Assembly: GCA_001507935.1 (NCBI GenBank)
Contig: LGET01000077.1
Span: 1-7,336 of the forward strand
DNA: 7,336 nucleotides
Source of the DNA: Thermococcales archaeon 44_46
GTDB taxonomy: Archaea > Methanobacteriota_B > Thermococci > Thermococcales > Thermococcaceae
Direction of reading: 5' to 3'
Shown: one piece after another, positions 1 through 4,522 of the stretch
How the letters are laid out: every line of letters begins with the position of its first letter
Position numbering within the stretch: position 1 is the stretch's first letter
Notes under the pieces: generated by a model
Told to the model about the DNA's origin: nothing
Seen by the model: only the letters and a program-made list of their open reading frames with translations
Databases searched by the model: none
Made by a program: the position numbers and the translations under genes

Positions 1-308
1 CTTCCAGAGGTTATGTCAACAGAAACTTCGTATCCTTCTTCTTTCAGCTTTTTGAGGAGTTCTCCTATCTTCTCATCTGCCTCGAGAAAGTTGTCTTCCT
101 CTATTATCGCCCATTCTATCTCTGGAGAAAAGCCGTATTCACTGGAAATTATCTTCAGGGCTTCCACAGCTTTTGGCAGCTTCTCGGAATAGATATCCTC
201 CAGAAAGATGTAGATCTTATCTGGCCTGTAGCCCCTCATAACCACGGCGTAGTATGAGTTTATCATGGCCCACGTTGACCTTCCGAGCATTGTGATATAT
301 GCCTTCAT
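1..308 (-). CDS. CARF-like (CRISPR-associated Rossmann fold) protein, N-terminal part, truncated by window edge
   Basis: The reading frame is open from an ATG at 308 to the window edge: 102 full codons with no stop. The protein starts MKAYITMLGRSTW, a beta strand followed by a glycine/serine/threonine turn, then alternates helices and strands, including DKIYIFLED (30-38). The visible part ends VSVDITSG (95-102), matching the strand plus D-[IV]-T-x-G-(R/K) signature of CARF domains, which bind cyclic oligoadenylates and usually control an attached nuclease or HTH. A GGAG lies three bases before the ATG. The gene begins 10 bases after the DUF2284 stop, so co-transcription is likely. The effector half is outside the window, so a nuclease (Csx1/Csm6 or Card1-like), a Csa3-type regulator and a CARF-only protein all remain possible. 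Another Rossmann-like fold cannot be excluded. The coding frame is near certain; the family call is moderate. Confidence 0.72.
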   Translation of the reverse strand, partial: MKAYITMLGRSTWAMINSYYAVVMRGYRPDKIYIFLEDIYSEKLPKAVEALKIISSEYGFSPEIEWAIIEEDNFLEADEKIGELLKKLKEEGYEVSVDITSG

Positions 309-318
309 AGGCTCCACT

Positions 319-780
319 TTAATCTATAAGGATGAGCCCATACAAAACACTTTCGGAGAAGTTGAGCTTGACTATTTTTGAGAGCTCTATCCCCACGGCG
401 TCTATTGAGGGCCTTACCTTACTTGGCATTTTGCATTTTCCGCTTTTCTCGAATTCGCACTCTTCACAGAGGTTGCAGTTTCCCGGAAATAGTGCTGTTG
501 CATAGAAGTTCCCGCCTTTGAACAGCTCTTCTTCTCTTTTGAGAATGTAATTCAATACCTTTCGTTTTTCTTCGTCAAAATTTTCAGAATTAATGCTAAA
601 CTTTATCAGGAGCGCTCTTTTGTAGTGCTGTACTAGTTCTCTTGCTTCCCTCCATGAGGGAGCATGAGGCGGGCAGGAAGGGCTTTTTCCATAGGCTGGA
701 CAGCTTCTGCACTTCCACACCGGTCTTGGTGAAACAATAATTTCCTCTGCTGCTACCTCTTTCTCCCAGATTACCCTCAT
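319..780 (-). CDS. DUF2284 family cysteine-rich predicted metal-binding protein
   Basis: This is a 153-residue protein with two cysteine clusters. The N-terminal one is C-x2-C-x8-C-P-P (Cys24, 27, 36 counted from the ATG), and the C-terminal one is C-x2-C-x2-C-x7-C (Cys102, 105, 108, 116). The arrangement CRSCPAYGKSPSCPPHAPS followed by CNLCEEC is typical of DUF2284, a family described only as predicted metal-binding and probably carrying an Fe-S cluster; its biochemical role is unknown. No signal peptide or membrane segment is seen. The frame extends upstream to a TTG at 804, but the ATG at 780 is preferred because homology-like sequence begins there (MRVIWEKEV). Neither start has a clear Shine-Dalgarno sequence. 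The gene lies 31 bases after the SDR stop and 10 before the CARF-like start, all on the same strand. Family confidence is high; function is unassigned. Confidence 0.85.
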   Translation of the reverse strand: MRVIWEKEVAAEEIIVSPRPVWKCRSCPAYGKSPSCPPHAPSWREARELVQHYKRALLIKFSINSENFDEEKRKVLNYILKREEELFKGGNFYATALFPGNCNLCEECEFEKSGKCKMPSKVRPSIDAVGIELSKIVKLNFSESVLYGLILID

Positions 781-784
781 ACAG

Positions 785-810
785 GAAAAATTGAAAAATA
801 TCAATAAAAA
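785..810 (-). promoter_or_regulatory. T-rich intergenic stretch: possible SDR terminator and/or promoter of the DUF2284 gene
   Basis: Read on the minus strand, this stretch has three runs of five T separated by short spacers, directly after the SDR stop codon. Oligo-T runs are the usual intrinsic termination signal in Thermococcales, so partial termination after the SDR gene is possible. The first run, TTTTTATTG (802-810), also resembles a TATA box centred about 26 bases before the ATG at 780, which would give a leaderless transcript. The sequence alone cannot separate the two readings. Confidence 0.35.
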
Positions 811-811
811 C

Positions 812-1534
812 TTAATCCATCAGGCGACCTCCGTTGACGTCAACGACTTCTCCGGTTATGTGATCGTTTTCTAGCAGAAAAATAACTGCATGGGCTATAT
901 CCTCTGGCTTGGCTATCTCTCCGGTCAATGAAAGCTTTCTTGGCCTTTCTCTCATCTCCTCGTTTATCATATCGGTTTCAACGGGTCCTGGGGCAACGGC
1001 ATTTACTAAAATGTTCGGTGCTAAGTGTCTTGCAAGGTTGAAGGTGAGCGCTATCAAACCTCCTTTTGAAGCGGCGTAGTGGGCCCCTACAGTCCCTCCG
1101 TCTTTACCGGCTATTGAGGCTATGTTGACTATTTTGCCTCTCTTCATGTATTTGAGAACCTCTTGCGTAACTATGAAGGCTCCCTTTAGGTTAACTCCCA
1201 GAACTCTGTCCCACTCTTCGTCGCTTATCTCCCTCGGGTTTATTGTCTTTCCAAGGATTCCGGCATTGTTGATTAGGATGTCAATCCTTCCAAACTTTTC
1301 GATGGCCTTTTCCACCATCTCTCTGACTTCTTCTCTGTTGCTCACATCTGCCCTAACTGTAAGGGTTTCCACTCCATAAGCTCTGCACATTTCTTCGGTT
1401 TTCTTTGCGTTTTCTTCATCCCTTGCGTAGTTTATAATCACGTTACATCCCTTCTTTGCCAGAGCAACTGCAATTGCCCTTCCTATTCCCCGAGAGGCTC
1501 CGGTTACTAAAGCGACTTTTCCTTTCAGCTCCAT
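812..1534 (-). CDS. Short-chain dehydrogenase/reductase (SDR), FabG-like NAD(P)-dependent oxidoreductase
   Basis: A 240-residue classical SDR, the normal length for the family. It has the cofactor-binding TGASRGIG (11-18), the NNAG motif (89-92), the structural Asn in GVNLKG (115), catalytic Ser140, Tyr153 and Lys157 (YAASK), and the APGPVETDM segment after beta-6. All residues needed for NAD(P)H-dependent carbonyl/alcohol interconversion are present. It resembles bacterial 3-oxoacyl-ACP reductases, but Thermococcales lack a classical ACP-based fatty acid synthase, so the substrate cannot be inferred and fabG would be misleading. The frame extends upstream to GTG 1543 and TTG 1546, but GGTGAT at 1539-1544 places the start at ATG 1534 with four spacer bases. 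The protein is cytoplasmic. It is first in a co-directional series with the DUF2284 and CARF-like genes. Confidence 0.93.
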   Translation of the reverse strand: MELKGKVALVTGASRGIGRAIAVALAKKGCNVIINYARDEENAKKTEEMCRAYGVETLTVRADVSNREEVREMVEKAIEKFGRIDILINNAGILGKTINPREISDEEWDRVLGVNLKGAFIVTQEVLKYMKRGKIVNIASIAGKDGGTVGAHYAASKGGLIALTFNLARHLAPNILVNAVAPGPVETDMINEEMRERPRKLSLTGEIAKPEDIAHAVIFLLENDHITGEVVDVNGGRLMD

Positions 1535-1538
1535 GTCG

Positions 1539-1544
1539 ATCACC
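1539..1544 (-). promoter_or_regulatory. Ribosome binding site deciding the SDR start
   Basis: GGTGAT on the minus strand, complementary to the archaeal 16S 3' end, lies four bases before ATG 1534. It overlaps the alternative upstream GTG and TTG codons and so argues against them. Confidence 0.75.
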
Positions 1545-1573
1545 AAAATAGATTTGGGAAATTACCATAAAAG

Positions 1574-1588
1574 CTTTATCAAATAAAG
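1574..1588. promoter_or_regulatory. Perfect inverted repeat CTTTAT-CAA-ATAAAG at the probable SDR promoter
   Basis: Two perfect 6-bp arms with a 3-bp spacer. On the minus strand it contains TTTATTTG, about 25 bases before a plausible start site near 1557, so it may be the SDR TATA region, an operator, or both. A second TATA-like sequence, GCTTTTATGG, follows closely, but its predicted start site would cut into the ribosome binding site. Confidence 0.4.
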
Positions 1589-1627
1589 GAACAATGCCGA
1601 AATGCTTTTACGTTCTTAATCATAATA

Positions 1628-1810
1628 TTGAAACATGAAAACCATTCAAAGTCATTCAAGGAAAGAACGATTTTGGAAAGATTAACCCTCAACCTAAAAC
1701 CTGGAGCAGGCAAGGAGGATTTAGAAAAGGCCCTGAAAAGGGCACGTAATTCGATTTGGGGGCTTGTTGGAATGAGAGAAGGTAATCATTTGTATCTCAG
1801 CTTAACGTAG
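1628..1810 (+). CDS. Small ORF of doubtful status, possibly a gene remnant
   Basis: Sixty codons from a TTG, encoding a basic, helix-prone peptide with the segment KPGAGKEDLEKALKRA followed by NSIWGLVG. I do not recognise the family. In favour: the composition resembles a real Thermococcales protein, and an A/T-rich GCTTTTA element lies at 1604-1610. Against: the start is TTG with no Shine-Dalgarno sequence, and a nearby ATG at 1635 is in another frame and gives only 16 codons. The 3' end also runs 25 bases into the convergent PQ-loop gene. It could be a small antitoxin-like protein, a decayed or frameshifted gene, or a chance ORF. Confidence 0.3.
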   Translation: MKHENHSKSFKERTILERLTLNLKPGAGKEDLEKALKRARNSIWGLVGMREGNHLYLSLT

Positions 1811-2031
1811 AGATTGACACCACTCTGGAGGGCTGCCAGGGAGTTTAGGGTTAGGAATACCCAGTCCCCTATTAGATACGAATAGATTGCGAGCAGTGTT
1901 GAGGCAGTAACGTAAACCAGAACAAACTCCAAGTTTAGTGGACATCTCTTGTTTTTGATTGTTTCCCATGTTTGGGGCACCCAAGAACTCACGAGAAGAA
2001 GCATGCCTATGAGTCCCACGAGTTCCTTCAT
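1786..2031 (-). CDS. SemiSWEET/PQ-loop family small membrane transporter
   Basis: An 81-residue hydrophobic protein with three predicted membrane helices: about 2-19, 30-49 and 53-71. The first ends in the PQ motif (WVPQTWETIK), followed by a short charged loop and the NLEFVLVYV second helix. The third carries an Asn (LNSLAALQSGVN) in the position typical of SWEET/SemiSWEET triple-helix bundles. SemiSWEETs are single three-helix units that dimerise to move sugars such as sucrose or glucose across the cytoplasmic membrane. The fold is well supported; the substrate is not. The frame extends 13 codons further upstream, but the full GGAGGTGAT at 2035-2043 fixes the start at ATG 2031. The gene stands alone with its own promoter, and its last 25 bases overlap the doubtful convergent ORF. 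Confidence 0.85.
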   Translation of the reverse strand: MKELVGLIGMLLLVSSWVPQTWETIKNKRCPLNLEFVLVYVTASTLLAIYSYLIGDWVFLTLNSLAALQSGVNLYVKLRYK

Positions 2032-2034
2032 TTT

Positions 2035-2043
2035 ATCACCTCC
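2035..2043 (-). promoter_or_regulatory. Full-length Shine-Dalgarno GGAGGTGAT of the PQ-loop gene
   Basis: A perfect nine-base match to the archaeal anti-Shine-Dalgarno sequence, three bases before the ATG. It is the strongest ribosome binding site in the window and predicts efficient translation. Confidence 0.9.
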
Positions 2044-2057
2044 CTCTCTTGCACCGA

Positions 2058-2096
2058 GGACTATTAACACTGTTTAAAAAAGATTGTGGACTATTA
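2058..2096. repeat. Direct repeat GGACTATTA flanking the PQ-loop TATA box
   Basis: Identical 9-mers at 2058-2066 and 2088-2096, exactly 30 bp apart (about three helical turns), one on each side of the TATA box. The placement fits paired operators, but no regulator is identified. Confidence 0.6.
2071..2083 (-). promoter_or_regulatory. TATA box of the PQ-loop gene
   Basis: The minus strand reads a T-run into TTTAAACA, centred near 2076. The usual spacing of about 26 bases puts the transcription start near 2050, just before the ribosome binding site. Confidence 0.65.
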
Positions 2097-2109
2097 CAGG
2101 TGTATTCCT

Positions 2110-2120
2110 AAAAAAGAAAA
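2110..2120 (-). terminator. Oligo-T terminator after the TPR-like gene
   Basis: On the minus strand TTTTCTTTTTT lies 23 bases beyond the stop codon of the helical-repeat gene. This matches the T-run terminators of Thermococcales. No strong hairpin precedes it. Confidence 0.5.
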
Positions 2121-2142
2121 GCGCAAAATAATCAAAAGAATG

Positions 2143-2613
2143 TCAATACTTTAATTCGGAGGCGAGTTTTGAGGTTGCCCATGTTTTAACGTCTTCATCG
2201 AGAATATCGTTAATAATCTTAAACGCCTCCTGAATCTTTCCCTCTCTTGCGAGGGCTAATGCCACCTCAGCCTGTATTTTTGACCTGTTGGAGATATCTC
2301 TTATAAGTCCGGCTATTTTTAAAGCTTCGTCTGGTTTACCAAGCCCAAGAAACTCGAAAGCCAGGCTCATGAGGGCTTTAGTGATACTCTCATCGTTTTC
2401 AATTTCAAAGATAGCTTCTATTGTTTGGTTGAGAGCATCATGGTAGTCTCTTCCCTGCTTTGCCATCTCTACCGTTACCATTGACATTGACTTTGCCCTT
2501 ATCACCTTATCGGGAATCGACTCTGCAATTTGAAGTGCGTTCTCAAAGTCACCCCTCTTTATGAGTTTTGAGACGGTTTCGTAAAGGGCCCGTGACTGGT
2601 ACCATTCCTGCAT
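2143..2613 (-). CDS. Helical-repeat (TPR-like) protein of unknown function
   Basis: A 156-residue, all-helical protein built of repeated helix pairs with small residues at fixed positions. The recurring pattern is R/K-x2-A-x2-x-V/L-A-x2-L/M-x2-x-G-x4-A-L/F-x-I, seen at about 13-35 (GDFENALQIAESI), 38-66, 77-105 (GKPDEALKIAGLI) and 110-138 (GKIQEAFKIINDI). This resembles tetratricopeptide-type protein-interaction scaffolds widespread as lineage-specific hypotheticals in Thermococcales. No catalytic motif, signal peptide or membrane segment is seen. An ATG at 2637 is in frame but lies only a few bases downstream of the TATA element and would precede the predicted start site. ATG 2613 has GGTG eight bases upstream and is preferred. 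The gene follows ccdA by 43 bases; a partner role with the redox pair is only a guess. Confidence 0.75.
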   Translation of the reverse strand: MQEWYQSRALYETVSKLIKRGDFENALQIAESIPDKVIRAKSMSMVTVEMAKQGRDYHDALNQTIEAIFEIENDESITKALMSLAFEFLGLGKPDEALKIAGLIRDISNRSKIQAEVALALAREGKIQEAFKIINDILDEDVKTWATSKLASELKY

Positions 2614-2639
2614 GCAAACACCAAATAAGTTTTGCATTT

Positions 2640-2657
2640 GGAAAATTTAAGCTTTCC
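2640..2657 (-). promoter_or_regulatory. Promoter (BRE/TATA) of the TPR-like gene, abutting the ccdA stop
   Basis: The minus strand reads GGAAAGCTTAAATTTTCC, an AAAGCTTAAAT-type BRE/TATA element that gives a start site near 2625. It begins at the ccdA stop codon. Its ends GGAAA and TTTCC form an imperfect inverted repeat with an 8-bp centre. Confidence 0.6.
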
Positions 2658-3382
2658 TACATCCCAAGAATAACGTATATTCCAAGGAGTATCAGCAATG
2701 TTCCTGCAATCATTGAAAGCTCTCTGGACTTTTGGACTATTCTCTGTGAGATTGATTTGCTCTCTGTTATGCTTCCGACTGTGAAGAGTATTATGAGCAG
2801 CGGGAGGACAAAGATGACGTTGTAAAGTGCCAGGAGGATCAGGGTTAGGCCTCTCCCTACTTTGGATATAAGGATTGCATATGCCAGATAAGTTCCCGAG
2901 GAACACGGGAGGAGTGTAAAGGATATTATGATGCCGAGAGAGAAAGCTCCAAAGAGGGTTGCTTCCCTGCTGAATATGCTTTTTCTAACTTCTTTCTTCT
3001 TTGCTATCCTGCTTTTTTCCATATAGCCGGTTACAAATGTGTAAGCGCCGAATGCTATTGAAACCACTCCTGCGACCCATACCGGGATTGTCTTCGTAAG
3101 TATCACCAGACCAATCCCGAGGAGGTAGTATGAGATGTAAACTGCAGCAACAAAGGCCAGTCCAACGGCATAGATTCTTCTTTTGGAGATGTTTTCTTTG
3201 AGGGATAGGGCTATGAGAAGCATGGTGTAAATGACGAACGTACAGGGGTTTATTGAATCAGCACCTGCCAGTGCGAGTAGAGGGTAGATTAAGTTCTTCA
3301 ACCCGAGAATTGCCAATATCCCCGCTGTTAATCCAATTGAAGACAAAATTATCAACATGAGGGCCTTGATTTCAGACCTCAC
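2657..3382 (-). CDS. CcdA/DsbD-type transmembrane thiol-disulfide electron carrier
   Basis: A 241-residue polytopic membrane protein with about six helices. It carries the two hallmark cysteines: SINPCTF (Cys47) in the first core helix and TLLPCSSGTY (Cys160) in the pseudo-symmetric fourth. CcdA proteins use this pair to carry electrons from cytoplasmic thioredoxin to an extracytoplasmic thioredoxin-like partner, and the length fits CcdA rather than full DsbD. A basic loop (about 122-138) separates the two three-helix halves, in the order expected for the inverted repeat. Upstream in-frame starts are ATG 3394 and TTG 3412, but GGTGA five bases before GTG 3382 makes that the best start. It then overlaps the thioredoxin stop by 11 bases. 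The partner is almost certainly that upstream lipoprotein thioredoxin. Uncertainty is limited to the start codon and final target. Confidence 0.88.
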   Translation of the reverse strand: MRSEIKALMLIILSSIGLTAGILAILGLKNLIYPLLALAGADSINPCTFVIYTMLLIALSLKENISKRRIYAVGLAFVAAVYISYYLLGIGLVILTKTIPVWVAGVVSIAFGAYTFVTGYMEKSRIAKKKEVRKSIFSREATLFGAFSLGIIISFTLLPCSSGTYLAYAILISKVGRGLTLILLALYNVIFVLPLLIILFTVGSITESKSISQRIVQKSRELSMIAGTLLILLGIYVILGM

Positions 3383-3884
3383 TCGGCTCACCATTGGTGA
3401 AAATATATTCAAGCTTATTAATGATTTCGGTCTGGTTTTCCGGGATTAGATACGTCTTGTCAGTTATAAAAAGGACTCCCTCAGCTTTTTTGGCTTCTTC
3501 GACAAGGTCGTCGGCGTAGTCTACTGGAAATTCTCCGTTCACTATTGCATAGAGCTTTCCTTCGTAGAATACTCCTATTACCGGAACGCCAGTTACTCCA
3601 AGGATTTCATAGAGCTGTTCAAACATCTTTCCGTTATGTTCGTTTCCCTGCAGCTCATAGTATGTGAGGGCATCTTTTCCGAAAAATTTTGGTATTTCTT
3701 CTTTCATTTTCTTACAGTGGGGGCATGTTGCCAGTCCGTACATGTAAAAGTGGAACTTTGCTTTATCTAGTGTGAACGTTTCTGTTGCTGTGCTGGGAGA
3801 CGATGAAGATGAGGGATTGTCAGATATACACATGCTGGTAAGCACTACCAGTACAAGCAGCAACCCCGTTAGAACTTTTTTCAT
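3372..3884 (-). CDS. Membrane-anchored thioredoxin-fold lipoprotein
   Basis: A 170-residue protein. Residues 1-18 form a lipoprotein signal peptide (MKK, then a Leu/Val-rich core) ending in LTSMC, so Cys19 is the predicted lipidated residue. A Ser/Pro/Thr-rich linker (20-37) follows, of the kind often glycosylated in archaeal surface proteins. The thioredoxin-like domain contains the active site TCPHC (Cys54, Cys57) and the cis-proline loop GVTGVPV (Pro101). The protein should sit outside the membrane and be reduced by the downstream CcdA-like protein, whose gene overlaps its end. Targets may be extracellular disulfide proteins or cytochrome-like or metal-site thiols; nothing nearby identifies them. 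AGGTGA five bases before ATG 3884 fixes the start over an in-frame GTG at 3893. The roughly 60-residue tail after the fold core is longer than in minimal thioredoxins. Confidence 0.9.
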   Translation of the reverse strand: MKKVLTGLLLVLVVLTSMCISDNPSSSSSPSTATETFTLDKAKFHFYMYGLATCPHCKKMKEEIPKFFGKDALTYYELQGNEHNGKMFEQLYEILGVTGVPVIGVFYEGKLYAIVNGEFPVDYADDLVEEAKKAEGVLFITDKTYLIPENQTEIINKLEYIFTNGEPSEV

Positions 3885-3917
3885 GAAACTCACCTAATTC
3901 GGGGATATGCTTTGTGG

Positions 3918-3929
3918 GTTATAAATGTT
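3918..3929 (-). promoter_or_regulatory. TATA box of the thioredoxin-ccdA operon
   Basis: The minus strand reads ACATTTATAAC, centred about 39 bases before ATG 3884. It predicts a start near 3898 and a short leader carrying AGGTGA (3890-3895). Confidence 0.55.
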
Positions 3930-3956
3930 TAGAGATGTAAATTTTTTGGCACGCAT

Positions 3957-3966
3957 CTTTTTAAGA
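3957..3966 (+). promoter_or_regulatory. TATA box of the CBS-antiporter operon
   Basis: CTTTTTAAGA predicts a start near 3987, just ahead of or at the GGTGGTGA ribosome binding site. It diverges from the thioredoxin promoter about 35 bp away. Confidence 0.5.
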
Positions 3967-3997
3967 ACTTCCAAAATAGATGAATGGTGGTGAAAAT

Positions 3998-4522
3998 ATG
4001 GGTGACGTCGAGAAAGCCCTTCAAACTTTTTATTCGATGAAGTTGAAGGATATAATGCCGTCGATACCCTCGATGCCAATTGTTACTGCTGATTCTCCTA
4101 TCGTTGATGTGCTTAAGCTGCTCAGGACAAGACACCACGTGTGGGTTGTAAACAACAGGGATGAAATGAAGCTTGAGGGGGTTATACGGTATCTTGATGT
4201 CCTGTCTATTCTCCTTCCGCCGGAGAACACAAAGGCAAGGCTTGGCAACATAAGCACGGTTTTTAAATCCATCTTGGGTGGGGCGGAAAAGGCTTCCGAT
4301 GTCATGGAGCGCAACGTTATGACAATAGACGAAAATGCCACGGTTATGGATGCCCTTACAAAGATGAGAAGGTATAAAGTGCAGATCTTGGCAATTGTCG
4401 ATGAGAACAATATCTTGGAGGGGGAAATAAGCCTGAGGTTGCTTATTGACGAGTTCCTGAGACTAATGAGGGTGGGTGGTGTACAATGGCTCCAGAATGG
4501 ATCCTCTTCACCATTGGAGTAG
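3998..4522 (+). CDS. Two-CBS-domain protein, probable regulatory subunit of the adjacent antiporter
   Basis: A soluble 174-residue protein consisting almost only of a CBS pair. CBS1 (about 15-75) begins KLKDIMPSIPSMPIVTADSP and includes RHHVWVVNN. CBS2 (about 99-157) begins ASDVMERNVMTIDENATVMDAL and includes YKVQILAIVDENN. CBS pairs (Bateman modules) bind adenine nucleotides such as AMP, ATP or SAM and gate partner enzymes or transporters. No HTH or other domain is fused. An in-frame ATG at 3980 exists, but GGTGGTGA six bases before ATG 3998 supports the later start. The 3' end overlaps the antiporter gene by 37 bases in another frame, so the two are co-transcribed and likely translationally coupled. 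A role in sensing energy or ionic state for the antiporter is inferred from context only. Confidence 0.9.
   Translation: MGDVEKALQTFYSMKLKDIMPSIPSMPIVTADSPIVDVLKLLRTRHHVWVVNNRDEMKLEGVIRYLDVLSILLPPENTKARLGNISTVFKSILGGAEKASDVMERNVMTIDENATVMDALTKMRRYKVQILAIVDENNILEGEISLRLLIDEFLRLMRVGGVQWLQNGSSSPLE
4474..4522 (+). other. Ribosome binding site and 37-base gene overlap, CBS to antiporter
   Basis: The antiporter GGTGGTG ribosome binding site and ATG lie inside the CBS coding sequence, and the CBS stop (TAG, 4520-4522) falls 12 codons into the antiporter. Ribosomes finishing CBS translation pass over the antiporter start, which suggests coupled expression. Confidence 0.8.

Noticed and set aside
1122..1379. 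Plus-strand 85-codon ORF inside the SDR gene
   Set aside because: Lies wholly antisense to a well-supported SDR coding region, and the peptide shows no domain-like pattern; a shadow frame.
2034..2043. TATCAC as half of a Thermococcales glycolytic motif near the SemiSWEET gene
   Set aside because: It is simply the complement of the Shine-Dalgarno GGTGATA, and no matching GTGATA half follows at the required spacing.
2559..2906. Minus-strand 115-codon ORF spanning the TPR-like and ccdA junction
   Set aside because: Out of frame with two strong genes, and its composition is unlike neighbouring proteins.
3885..3997. SurR-type site (GTTn3AAC) upstream of the thioredoxin operon
   Set aside because: No GTTnnnAAC was found on either strand of the divergent region, so redox control by SurR is not supported by sequence.
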